From Actinobacteria bacterium UBA3086 (GTDB lineage Bacteria; Actinomycetota; Coriobacteriia; Anaerosomatales; UBA3086), in NCBI GenBank assembly GCA_002367305.1, contig DFBG01000157.1, positions 1 through 12,514 on the forward strand: a stretch of 12,514 nucleotides of DNA, given 5' to 3'. Shown here in pieces: positions 1-6,468 of this stretch; positions within the stretch are counted from its first letter, which is position 1, and every line of letters starts with the position of its first letter. The notes under the pieces were generated by a model that made no database searches, had not been told where the DNA came from, and saw only the letters and a program-made list of their open reading frames with translations. A program made the position numbers and the translations under genes.

Positions 1-96
1 GTTGTGTCGCGCAGATGTGCGCAGAGCGCGAGCGGGTTTTCACTCGCCCAGCGTAGCACGTTCTCCCACCGATGAGATCGCACGAAAGATGTATCG
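1..96. other. Unassigned window edge downstream of the 165-aa membrane protein gene
   Basis: I cannot assign a gene to these 96 bases. On the minus strand one frame stays open from about position 83 to the window end, with possible GTG starts at about 83 and 62. The reading contains Arg-Trp-Ala-Ser-Glu-Asn, but no well-spaced ribosome binding site precedes either start. The fragment is too short to identify. It could be the 5' end of a further gene of the operon. By analogy with rho-rpmE regions elsewhere, prfA or prmC would be natural candidates, but the residues do not clearly match the start of either. Confidence 0.25.
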
Positions 97-594
97 CTAG
101 CCGGCCTTGATGGCCTCGCGCCAGTAGATCCGATCGCCGATGAGAAGCGCGGTCGCCACCGCGACATACAGCACTCCCAGAGCAGGACGCGGAATCTCTG
201 TGAGTCGCAAAGCGTGACCCCCCGCGACCATGAGCAGAATGAGCGCCCATGACTTGAGCGAGAAGAATCCACCGGCACAACTCGTGCACCCTCGCTCCAG
301 GATTCGAGCCACGGCGGTGCTCGCAACGCGCTCCATGAGAAGTTGCGACTTGAGTATCCCGATTGCGATGGCAAGCAGAAAGAGCCAACCAGCCGACGAA
401 GAGTCACCGACCCACATGGCACCACGCACGCCCAGAATTCCTGCCGCCACAAGCCACATGGCGGCAGCAAGCAGCAGCTGAACGCGTATGCTCGCTACAG
501 GTTTGAGACGGTCTACAAGTCGAATTCCATCGGCCGGGATGGCCGAGGCTGAAGATTCTATTTGTTCATCCATGAGAGTGTGATTAGCAAGCAT
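97..594 (-). CDS. Conserved-looking hypothetical four-helix membrane protein (165 aa)
   Basis: I do not recognise this family. The protein has a hydrophilic N-terminus of about 36 residues, then four likely membrane helices near residues 38-58, 68-87, 111-130 and 138-155. A loop between helices 2 and 3 carries a Cys-Thr-Ser-Cys pair (C103 and C106), which could bind metal or form a disulfide; this is only suggestive. The ATG at 594 starts 8 bases after the DUF1385 stop, so the gene is probably the last or a late member of the thyX operon. An internal ATG at codon 8 is possible, but neither start has a strong ribosome binding site. Its role may relate to the DUF1385 membrane protein next door, purely by context. 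Confidence 0.75.
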   Translation of the reverse strand: MLANHTLMDEQIESSASAIPADGIRLVDRLKPVASIRVQLLLAAAMWLVAAGILGVRGAMWVGDSSSAGWLFLLAIAIGILKSQLLMERVASTAVARILERGCTSCAGGFFSLKSWALILLMVAGGHALRLTEIPRPALGVLYVAVATALLIGDRIYWREAIKAG

Positions 595-602
595 CGCGCC
601 TA

Positions 603-1640
603 CTACGCAATTTCGCCTGAATCCTTTGCGTCGGAATCGGAAACGGTCGTCGCGTCGTCGCTCTCAAGCGCATCATCAGCTGACTCTGCCGGCAGTCCCA
701 GGATCTCTCGGATGTCGACTTCTCGGCCTTCCTCACTGGCGATGACAGCCTTCATCGATGCGACCGCGATCTCGATCATGTCGTCCTCGGGCTCGCGTGT
801 GGTCATGCGCTGCAACTGAAGGCCCGGCCACAGCAGTACCTTCACCGCGGGTGACTCAGAGCGTCCGCCCGCCCACTTGATGACCTCGTACGCCAGACCT
901 GCGATGAGAGGCATGAGCACGATGCGCAGTGCGATCGCCACGAACAGGGTGAATATCTTTCCGTCCACTCCTATGGCGGCAACTATGGGCTTCACAGGCA
1001 CGATGCTGAACACGATGATCGCGATGATCATCACCATGAGCAGGAATGACGTGCCACAGCGCACGTGCAGAGTCTTGAACGTCTGGATCGGCTCGACCTC
1101 GAGCGGGAGACCGTTCTCATACGCATGGATCGTCTTGTGCTCGGCACCGTGATATGAGAACACCCGCTGGATATCCTTCATACGACTGATGGCCCATATG
1201 TAGGCAAAGAACGCGACCACACGCAGGCCACCGTCCACGACGTTCCAAGTGAACGGCTTTTCGGTGGCCTCGCCCACGGCAAGGTTGGTAAGGACAGCAG
1301 GTAGCACGATGAAGAGACCGACGGCAAGCGCCACGCCGGCGACCATGGTGAACGCGATCTCCTTGCTCGTAAGCTGCTCATCCTCGGTCTCGCCAGCATG
1401 CTCGGCGGAGATACCGAACGCCTTCATGGCGAGCACGAGGGTCTCGTACATGCCCCAGACGCCGCGGATGATCGGCTTTCCCAACCACGGGTGGTCGGTG
1501 ACCGCCGTCTTGAGCTCGTGCGCCTCAAGATGGATCGATCCGTTGGGCTCGCGCACCGCGACCGCCCAGTTCTTCTTGCCCCTCATCATGACGCCTTCGA
1601 GAACCGCCTGGCCCCCGATATGCGTGTGCTTTATCGGCAT
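603..1640 (-). CDS. yqhQ: DUF1385 family membrane protein (YqhQ-like)
   Basis: This is a DUF1385 protein, the family of Bacillus subtilis YqhQ. The signature appears at the N-terminus as GGQAVLEGVMMRG (residues 9-21). It appears again in the middle as a YHGAEHKTIHAYE segment followed by a conserved HVRCGTSF stretch. Near the C-terminus there is a VLLWPGLQLQ...TTREP segment. Hydrophobic segments lie around residues 98-122, 137-152, 200-220 and 230-255, so it is an integral membrane protein. The last 35 or so residues are acidic and Ser/Asp-rich, which looks like a lineage-specific tail. The biochemical role of the family is not established as far as I know. The ATG at 1640 lies 4 bases after the preceding stop. 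A GAGAAGG-type ribosome binding site sits inside the end of the upstream gene, which implies translational coupling. Confidence 0.92.
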   Translation of the reverse strand: MPIKHTHIGGQAVLEGVMMRGKKNWAVAVREPNGSIHLEAHELKTAVTDHPWLGKPIIRGVWGMYETLVLAMKAFGISAEHAGETEDEQLTSKEIAFTMVAGVALAVGLFIVLPAVLTNLAVGEATEKPFTWNVVDGGLRVVAFFAYIWAISRMKDIQRVFSYHGAEHKTIHAYENGLPLEVEPIQTFKTLHVRCGTSFLLMVMIIAIIVFSIVPVKPIVAAIGVDGKIFTLFVAIALRIVLMPLIAGLAYEVIKWAGGRSESPAVKVLLWPGLQLQRMTTREPEDDMIEIAVASMKAVIASEEGREVDIREILGLPAESADDALESDDATTVSDSDAKDSGEIA

Positions 1641-1644
1641 CTAC

Positions 1645-2133
1645 TTAGCCCTTCTCATCTCTATCACTGACAGTCCTGCCCAGAAGTGCGGACCAGCCCT
1701 CGCGTACTTCATGCGGAAGACGAGCATACGTTGCAACCCAGACCATGTACACCGCCACGAATCCCAGCAGAAAGCCGGCCGCCGGTTGATTCGTCCAGTG
1801 TGGGCCACCCGGAAGTGAAAGAACGTCCATCAGCGCCAGACCGAGCATCGCCATGGCGACGAGCCCCGGTGCCGCTGCGTTATCGCGACGCTCCAGATAG
1901 AGCAGACCACGAGCCGACGCAGGACCGTGCGCTGCCGCGAACATGCCCCAGATCGCAGGACGCAATGCGAACCACATGTACGCAAGGACAACAGCCCACA
2001 GACGAAGGTCGAATCCATCCGACAACACGTTGGCGAATGCATAGGCACCAGCGGGTGGCGCAAGCATGTGGACCACTGCCGCAGGCAGATCGAAACCCGA
2101 CTGGTTATAGCTCCACTTCGTGGAATCAGTCAC
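1645..2133 (-). CDS. Hypothetical membrane protein (162 aa) overlapping thyX
   Basis: I do not recognise this protein. It shows three or four hydrophobic stretches, near residues 18-37 (weak), 43-66, 88-108 and 118-137, and a polar C-terminal tail of about 20 residues. This suggests a small integral membrane protein. The start is GTG at 2133, and the first 8 bases overlap the end of thyX (stop at 2126), so translation is probably coupled to thyX. The stop is 4 bases ahead of the DUF1385 start. Its position between a nucleotide-synthesis gene and a membrane protein of unknown role does not define a function. The reading is intact and its codon use matches its neighbours. Confidence 0.8.
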   Translation of the reverse strand: MTDSTKWSYNQSGFDLPAAVVHMLAPPAGAYAFANVLSDGFDLRLWAVVLAYMWFALRPAIWGMFAAAHGPASARGLLYLERRDNAAAPGLVAMAMLGLALMDVLSLPGGPHWTNQPAAGFLLGFVAVYMVWVATYARLPHEVREGWSALLGRTVSDRDEKG

Positions 2134-2809
2134 GTTTGGGCGCCTTGTCGTAGGGCTCTCCGCAGCTCATCTTGCCCTCACGACACGGGCCGCGTCGGCA
2201 TGACGCGCCGGCGTCCATGAAGATGTAGGGCGCCGTGGGCTCAGCCAGTTCGAGCATACGAAGAGCGAGGTCGCGAATCTCCCACTGCGCGCGCTTGCAG
2301 CAACGAAGCTCCAGGAAGTGGAGCAGTTCGCGAACGTTCATGGTGACGACGATCTTGCTCTCCATGGCGTTCGGAAGCAGGTATCGTGCGTCTTCGGGAG
2401 CCACGCCCGCATCGAGAAGAGAGCGATACGCGGCGAACGCAGAAGCCGTGGCCTCGTCGTACGCAGCGCTCGCATCGGCATCTTCCGCAACACGAGGTGG
2501 AACCACGAACTGTGGCTCCGTCTCATAGGACACGTAGCGTTGGGACTGCTGGTTATAGCTCGCCAGACGATGTCTCACCAACTGATGCGTGAGCGCACGG
2601 GACACCCCATCGATCGCAAAGGTGTAGGCGGCATGCTCCAGTGTCGAGAAGTGGCCGGAGTTCATGATGGTGCGCAAAACCCTGCGCACGGCCTCATCGG
2701 ACATCTCCTCCATAAGCTCTGCAGCACCGACGGGCGCATAGCAGACGCGTGCCGCCACTGCGATCGCACGCTCGGGATCCGATGTATGGAACAGGAGTCT
2801 GACATCCAT
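2126..2809 (-). CDS. thyX: Flavin-dependent thymidylate synthase ThyX
   Basis: ThyX makes dTMP from dUMP using methylene-tetrahydrofolate, FAD and NADPH. The family signature RHRxxSxNxxSxR is present at residues 79-91, and the preceding GHFSTLEH stretch at 52-59 is also typical. A second conserved block (NVRELLHFLELR...AQWEIR, residues 158-179) carries nucleotide-binding and catalytic residues of the family. The C-terminus holds three cysteines (C204, C209, C216) in a Cys-rich tail that could bind metal; this is inference. The frame extends upstream to a TTG at 2872, but I chose the ATG at 2809. It has a GAAAGG ribosome binding site 9 bases ahead and begins in the usual family place, whereas the extra 21 residues look non-coding. 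The length of 227 aa is normal. No ThyA is visible in the window. Confidence 0.95.
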   Translation of the reverse strand: MDVRLLFHTSDPERAIAVAARVCYAPVGAAELMEEMSDEAVRRVLRTIMNSGHFSTLEHAAYTFAIDGVSRALTHQLVRHRLASYNQQSQRYVSYETEPQFVVPPRVAEDADASAAYDEATASAFAAYRSLLDAGVAPEDARYLLPNAMESKIVVTMNVRELLHFLELRCCKRAQWEIRDLALRMLELAEPTAPYIFMDAGASCRRGPCREGKMSCGEPYDKAPKRD

Positions 2810-2818
2810 CAGCTGGTG

Positions 2819-2824
2819 CCTTTC
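2819..2824 (-). promoter_or_regulatory. Ribosome binding site that decides the thyX start
   Basis: On the minus strand this reads GAAAGG, placed 9 bases before the ATG at 2809. The alternative upstream TTG at 2872 has no comparable site, so this favours the shorter 227-residue product. Confidence 0.6.
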
Positions 2825-2875
2825 GAGTACAGGAGCGTGCTCACGGCACGCACGGGATGAACGAGATAGCAAAGG

Positions 2876-2890
2876 GAGGCGAGTCGCCTC
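2876..2890 (-). repeat. Hairpin in the thyX leader (possible weak terminator of rpmE)
   Basis: A perfect 6-bp inverted repeat (GAGGCG, 3-base loop, CGCCTC) lies between the rpmE stop and thyX. In the minus-strand RNA only three U residues follow closely, so it would be a poor intrinsic terminator by itself. It lies just downstream of the candidate thyX promoter and so could equally be a leader stem of thyX. Confidence 0.35.
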
Positions 2891-2898
2891 GCCCCCCC

Positions 2899-2907
2899 AT
2901 TCTAGCA
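2899..2907 (-). promoter_or_regulatory. Candidate extended -10 promoter for thyX operon
   Basis: On the minus strand the sequence reads TGCTAGAAT, an extended -10 element (TGn followed by a TATAAT-like hexamer). There is no good -35 hexamer at 17 bases. A run of seven G residues follows directly, where transcription would start. The element resembles the TGCTACAAT in front of rpmE. This is inferred from sequence only. Confidence 0.3.
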
Positions 2908-2929
2908 GTCGAACATCACCGAACCGATG

Positions 2930-3385
2930 TTACTCGGCGGTCTCCTCTGCGGGAGCCTCTTCGGCGACGACCTCGGCCTCAACAGCCGGCTCCTCAGCGG
3001 GAGCGGATGCGGCGGCGTTGGCGGCCTTCTCAGCCTTGCGGGCAGCCTTGGCCTCGAACACGCGAACGCGCTCGGCCTTCTCTGCGTCCTTGGCCTCGCG
3101 AGCCTTGCGAGCCTCTTCGGCTTCAGCATCCGCGATCTTCTGACGGGCCTCCTTCTCGGCGGCCTCCTTCTCGAGCACGGCGCTTGCAGCCGAGCCGAAC
3201 TTGTCAGAGAAACGCTGTACGCGTCCACCTGTATCAACGAACTTCTGCTTGCCCGTGTAGAACGGGTGGCACTTCGAACAGAGTTCGATGTGCAGATCGG
3301 ACACTGTCGAGCGAGTGGTGAACTTCTCGCCACACGAGCACGTTACCGTAGCCTCGACATAGTCCGGATGAATTCCTTCACGCAC
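2930..3385 (-). CDS. rpmE: Ribosomal protein L31 (zinc-binding type) with long C-terminal extension
   Basis: The first 64 residues are a standard bacterial large-subunit L31. They begin MREGIHPDY and carry the zinc-ribbon cysteines C16, C18, C36 and C39, followed by the HPFYTGKQKFVDTGGRV...RF signature. Ordinary L31 proteins end near residue 65-80. This one continues to 151 with a highly charged Ala/Glu/Lys/Arg segment (about 65-122, probably helical) and an acidic Pro/Ala/Glu tail (about 123-151). The start is GTG at 3385, preceded by a strong GGAGGTGA site with a 7-base spacer. The CxC...CxxC type is the zinc-loaded form; a zinc-independent paralogue is not in the window. The gene follows rho, an order also known in Bacillus, but it has its own candidate promoter and leader hairpin. 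Confidence 0.95.
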   Translation of the reverse strand: MREGIHPDYVEATVTCSCGEKFTTRSTVSDLHIELCSKCHPFYTGKQKFVDTGGRVQRFSDKFGSAASAVLEKEAAEKEARQKIADAEAEEARKAREAKDAEKAERVRVFEAKAARKAEKAANAAASAPAEEPAVEAEVVAEEAPAEETAE

Positions 3386-3392
3386 TGTTGGG

Positions 3393-3400
3393 TCACCTCC
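3393..3400 (-). promoter_or_regulatory. Strong ribosome binding site of rpmE
   Basis: On the minus strand this reads GGAGGTGA, 7 bases before the GTG start. An adjacent short stem (GGGT...ACCC, 3401-3413) abuts it. That stem shares bases with the larger leader hairpin at 3411-3429, so the two folds would compete. Confidence 0.7.
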
Positions 3401-3410
3401 GGGTATACGA

Positions 3411-3429
3411 CCCTGGTTTCCGACCAGAG
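3411..3429 (-). promoter_or_regulatory. Hairpin in rpmE leader, possible L31 autoregulatory element
   Basis: In the minus-strand RNA, CUCUGGU pairs with ACCAGGG across a CGGAA loop, giving a 7-bp stem with one G-U pair, extendable by a second G-U. It sits between the candidate rpmE promoter and the ribosome binding site, in a leader of roughly 54 bases. Ribosomal-protein leader motifs have been described for L31 in several bacterial groups. I cannot match this one to a specific model without a search. Confidence 0.4.
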
Positions 3430-3445
3430 CCTGAACAGCCGACCG

Positions 3446-3454
3446 ATTGTAGCA
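3446..3454 (-). promoter_or_regulatory. Candidate extended -10 promoter for rpmE
   Basis: On the minus strand this reads TGCTACAAT, an extended -10 hexamer located in the rho-rpmE gap about 60 bases before the rpmE start. No convincing -35 hexamer is visible 17 bases upstream, as is common for extended -10 promoters. It would allow rpmE to be transcribed apart from rho. Confidence 0.4.
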
Positions 3455-3471
3455 CAGGGTTCACACAGGGG

Positions 3472-4830
3472 CTACAGGTTACCGTTGCCCTTCTCGCCAG
3501 CCTTCTTGGCCATCTTGCTGAGGAACTCCTGATTCGAAGTCGTCTGCTTGAGACCCTTGATGAGCATCTCCATTGCACGCTCGGGCGCGTCGGCGTTGTG
3601 CAGGATCCTGCGAAGGCCCCAAACGAACGGTGCCTCGATGGGATCGAGTAGCAGCTCTTCCTTGCGTGTGCTGGACTGGACCACGTCGATCGCCGGGAAG
3701 ATGCGCTTGTCGGCCATGCGGCGCTCAAGTCGAAGCTCCGAGTTACCGGTGCCCTTGAACTCCTCGAAGATGACCTCGTCCATCTTGGATCCGGTGTCCA
3801 CGAGTGCCGTGGCGAGGATCGTGAGCGATCCACCGTGCTCGATGTTGCGGGCCGCACCAAAGAAACGCTTGGGCGGATAGAGCGCCTGAGAGTCGACACC
3901 ACCGGAGAGGATGCGTCCGGATGCCGGCGTGGCCAAGTTGTACGCCCGTGCGAGTCGAGTGATCGAGTCGAGAAGGATCACCACGTCGTAGCCGCTCTCA
4001 ACGAGGCGCTTGGCGCGCTCCATCACGAGCTCGGCCACCGCGATGTGATTCTCACTGGGCATATCGAATGTGGAGGAGACGACCTCGCCCACGATCGAGC
4101 GCTCCATGTCCGTGACTTCCTCAGGGCGCTCATCGACGAGCAGGCACATGAGATATGAGTCCGGTGAGTTAGCAGTGATCGCAGCGGCGATCTCCTTGAG
4201 GATAGTCGTCTTGCCCGCCTTGGGCGGAGAGACGATCAGACCACGCTGACCCTTGCCGATCGGGGCGACCAGATCGATGATGCGGGCAGTGATGGTCTCC
4301 TTGCCATGCTCTAGTCGGAATCTCTCATCCGGGTAGACCGGGGTCAGATTCCCGAAGCGCTTGCGCTCGCGTGACTCCTCGACCGTCTTGTCGTTGATGG
4401 CCATGACCTTGAGTAACGCCGGGTACTTCTCGTTGTCCTTGGGAGGCCTGACCTGACCGCTGATCATGTCGCCGCGGCGTAGTCCGGACCGACGGACCTG
4501 CGACATCGAGCAATAGACGTCGCTATCGCCGGGAAGATAGCCAGATGTGCGGATGAAGCCATAACCCTCGGGCAGCACGTCAAGAATGCCGTTGATGGTC
4601 ACGAAGCCCTCGGCCTTCATCTTGGCATCGAGCACCGCGTCGACGATCTCGTCCTTCTTCTTGAGCGCCTTTATGTCCAACGAGAGTTCGCCGGCCATGG
4701 TGCGCAGTTCGGCTACCGTCTTCGCAGCGAGATCCTCGCGCTTGATCGAAGGCTTCGGGGGCTGCTGGCCGCCTCCACCGCCGCCACCGGTACCTCCGCG
4801 ACGTCCACGCTTTCGGGGTCGAGCACTCAT
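3472..4830 (-). CDS. rho: Transcription termination factor Rho
   Basis: Rho is a hexameric RNA-dependent ATPase that ends transcription at unstructured C-rich RNA. The N-terminal region is short, basic and Gly-rich (G14-G21), then comes the Rho N-domain (about 31-75). The cold-shock-like primary RNA-binding domain (about 76-150) includes GYGFIR at 89-94. The RecA-type ATPase core carries the Walker A PPKAGKTT at 202-209, the Walker B strand ending LLDS at 286-289, the Q-loop LSGGVDSQAL (308-317), and the R-loop region EEFKGTGNSE (356-365). All key motifs are intact, and 452 aa is in the normal range. The ATG at 4830 overlaps the stop of the transaldolase gene (ATGA), with a GAGAAGG site about 10 bases upstream, so the two are co-transcribed. 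Confidence 0.98.
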   Translation of the reverse strand: MSARPRKRGRRGGTGGGGGGGQQPPKPSIKREDLAAKTVAELRTMAGELSLDIKALKKKDEIVDAVLDAKMKAEGFVTINGILDVLPEGYGFIRTSGYLPGDSDVYCSMSQVRRSGLRRGDMISGQVRPPKDNEKYPALLKVMAINDKTVEESRERKRFGNLTPVYPDERFRLEHGKETITARIIDLVAPIGKGQRGLIVSPPKAGKTTILKEIAAAITANSPDSYLMCLLVDERPEEVTDMERSIVGEVVSSTFDMPSENHIAVAELVMERAKRLVESGYDVVILLDSITRLARAYNLATPASGRILSGGVDSQALYPPKRFFGAARNIEHGGSLTILATALVDTGSKMDEVIFEEFKGTGNSELRLERRMADKRIFPAIDVVQSSTRKEELLLDPIEAPFVWGLRRILHNADAPERAMEMLIKGLKQTTSNQEFLSKMAKKAGEKGNGNL

Positions 4831-5489
4831 GAGTTCTTGACCTTCTCCCAGTCATCCAGGAACGCCTTGAGTCCCCGGTCGGTCAGCGGATGCTTGACGC
4901 ACTTCGCAAGCGTGCTCATGGGCACGGTCGCGATGTCGGCACCGATGAGCGATGCAGCCAGCACGTGCTGCGGATGCCGCACGGATGCAGCGATGACTTC
5001 GACGTCATGGCCAAAGTCGTAGTTGGACAGCGCCTGCACCACGTTGGCGAGGTGATCGATGCCGTCTTCTGAGATGTCGTCGAAGCGACCCACGAACGGA
5101 CTGATGTACGCAGCACCCGAGCGGGCCGCAAGAAGCGCCTGCGGGGCGGTGAAGCAGAGCGTCATGTTGACCTTGATGCCCTTGTCCGATAGCGCCTTGG
5201 TAGCCGCAAGACCCTCAGGCATCGTCGGTACCTTCACGACTACGTTGGGGGCGAGCTCTGCGAGCTCGAGACCCTCACGAATGATCTCGTCACGCTTGAG
5301 GCCCACGGTCTCAGCGGATACCGGCCCGTCCACGATCGCGCAGATACGCTTGATGTGATTGTGGAACTCGGCGAGATTGCCGCCTTCGCGGGCGTAGAGC
5401 GTGGGATTGGTGGTGACTCCAGAGATCACGCCCCACGACGCAGCCTCCTCGATTTCCGCGATGTTCGCGGTGTCTAGAAAGAACTTCAC
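4827..5489 (-). CDS. tal: Small transaldolase (TalC/FSA family), probably transaldolase
   Basis: This is a 220-residue (beta/alpha)8 enzyme of the short transaldolase and fructose-6-phosphate aldolase family, acting in the non-oxidative pentose phosphate pathway. It opens MKFFLDTANI and has the TTNPT motif at 26-30. The Schiff-base lysine is K86 in VVVKVPTMPEG. Family knowledge separates the two activities by active-site residues. Fructose-6-phosphate aldolases carry Gln at the VSAQ position and Tyr near 131, while transaldolases carry Glu and Phe. Here the residues are E60 (VSAE) and F132 (SPFVGR), which argues for transaldolase. The start is GTG at 5489, with an AGAGGA site 8 bases upstream. 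It overlaps rho by four bases. A transaldolase gene upstream of rho also occurs in Bacillus, as I recall. Confidence 0.93.
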   Translation of the reverse strand: MKFFLDTANIAEIEEAASWGVISGVTTNPTLYAREGGNLAEFHNHIKRICAIVDGPVSAETVGLKRDEIIREGLELAELAPNVVVKVPTMPEGLAATKALSDKGIKVNMTLCFTAPQALLAARSGAAYISPFVGRFDDISEDGIDHLANVVQALSNYDFGHDVEVIAASVRHPQHVLAASLIGADIATVPMSTLAKCVKHPLTDRGLKAFLDDWEKVKNS

Positions 5490-5513
5490 TTAGTAGTTCC
5501 TCTCCCTTCGAAC

Positions 5514-5530
5514 TCCGGCGCGTCGCCGGA
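5514..5530. repeat. Palindrome 3 of the pgk2-tal gap
   Basis: Perfect 7-bp inverted repeat TCCGGCG / CGCCGGA with a 3-base CGT loop, just upstream of the tal ribosome binding site. It would form a stable GC-rich stem in the tal leader RNA. No U-run follows, so it does not look like a standard intrinsic terminator. Confidence 0.6.
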
Positions 5531-5534
5531 ACCC

Positions 5535-5546
5535 TTGTATATACAA
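5535..5546. promoter_or_regulatory. AT-rich palindrome TTGTATATACAA, candidate operator or -10 region
   Basis: A perfect 12-base palindrome, AT-rich in an otherwise GC-rich gap. Its core GTATATAC fits the GT-n-TA-n-AC pattern bound by many HutC-subfamily GntR regulators; that match is established for the family but only an inference here. It may also supply a TATATA-like -10 for the tal-rho transcript, though I see no good -35. It overlaps the neighbouring palindrome by two bases. Confidence 0.4.
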
Positions 5547-5562
5547 CCGACGCGCGTCGGTT
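5545..5562. repeat. 18-base perfect palindrome touching the pgk2 stop codon
   Basis: AACCGACGCGCGTCGGTT is a perfect 18-base palindrome that begins at the last base of the pgk2 TGA stop. In RNA it could fold into a 7-bp stem with a GCGC loop. It lacks a U-tract, so it might act as a Rho-independent pause, an mRNA 3'-end stabiliser, or a DNA binding site. The sequence does not decide among these. Confidence 0.55.
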
Positions 5563-6464
5563 CATTCCTGATTGATGGCCTCATTCACAATGTGCTCGAG
5601 TGTCTCTGCGACCGTCCGGTCGAGTTGGTGGCTGTAAATGATCGGAATCTCATGTTCCCGTGCGAGGTCCTCTATGTAGTGGCCAAGCAGACGGATGTTC
5701 CCGAAATTCGACCGATAGCGTTCAACTGGACGCATACCGTCGGTTTGGGCTTCGCGGATGTAGAAGTGACTTCTGTGCGCTTCTTCGTCCGCAACGGTGA
5801 TGACAAGCTGCACGACCCGAGCATTCTCGATCTGCCGCGTATCGATATAACCCGGCACGAGGTGAACACCCTCCACCACGAGGCTGACCCCCTCGAGCAC
5901 GGCCCGATCGATCAGCGCCTGAACGCCCGTCGAAACCACAGCGGTCTGCTCGCGGAATCCTACAATGACGGGGTTGGCGCCGTGCGGCACCGGGACTCGT
6001 AGACCTCTCCACGCATTGAACGCACTCTCGTGCAGCGCGGGCATCAGGTCCTTGGTAAAGATACCACGCATCACCTCACGAATGGAATCCGTAGATGTGA
6101 TGCGTGTGATTCCGAGCCTGTGCGCGACCTCGGTGGCGATCGTTGATTTGCCCACTCCGGTGGTTCCGCCGACGAGAACGATCAGCGGTTTATCGAGCTT
6201 GGCGAGCTTACGAAGCTTGCGATAGCGCACGGCATGCTCCTCGCCCGCCATGCGTGAGAGGTACGCCTCGCTCAGCTCTCTCAGGCGATCGACCGTGATC
6301 GCGAGTTCATCGCGCTCCCGCAGATCCTCTTGAATCGCGGAGGCGACCTCATACGATCTGCCGGGAGCAAGCCCTGTGGCGGTGAACGACTGGGCGAGCA
6401 AACCCTTGGAGAAGGGAAGTCCGTGCGCCTTGTCACTCAGAGTTATCTGCTTGCTATGGGGCAT
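5562..6464 (-). CDS. pgk2: 2-phosphoglycerate kinase
   Basis: This kinase phosphorylates 2-phosphoglycerate with ATP to 2,3-diphosphoglycerate, the precursor of cyclic 2,3-diphosphoglycerate. Residues about 4-90 resemble the ATP-cone region that precedes the kinase domain in archaeal 2-phosphoglycerate kinases. The P-loop GGTTGVGKST is at 99-108, followed by a TSTDSIREVMR segment (123-133). Further on comes VVEGVHLVPG, typical of this P-loop kinase group. Although the frame is open to 6545, I chose the ATG at 6464. It has a purine-rich AGGAAGGGG site directly ahead and starts 4 bases after the cpgS stop, so the product is 300 aa. Sitting directly behind cpgS, it strongly supports a complete cDPG pathway. 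The exact substrate is inferred from family and context. Confidence 0.9.
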   Translation of the reverse strand: MPHSKQITLSDKAHGLPFSKGLLAQSFTATGLAPGRSYEVASAIQEDLRERDELAITVDRLRELSEAYLSRMAGEEHAVRYRKLRKLAKLDKPLIVLVGGTTGVGKSTIATEVAHRLGITRITSTDSIREVMRGIFTKDLMPALHESAFNAWRGLRVPVPHGANPVIVGFREQTAVVSTGVQALIDRAVLEGVSLVVEGVHLVPGYIDTRQIENARVVQLVITVADEEAHRSHFYIREAQTDGMRPVERYRSNFGNIRLLGHYIEDLAREHEIPIIYSHQLDRTVAETLEHIVNEAINQE

Positions 6465-6468
6465 GGCG

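Noticed and set aside
2101..2561. A 13-base exact direct repeat (2101-2113 and 2549-2561)
   Set aside because: Both copies encode Ser-Tyr-Asn-Gln in two different real genes, so it is most likely coincidence, with no other repeat structure around them.
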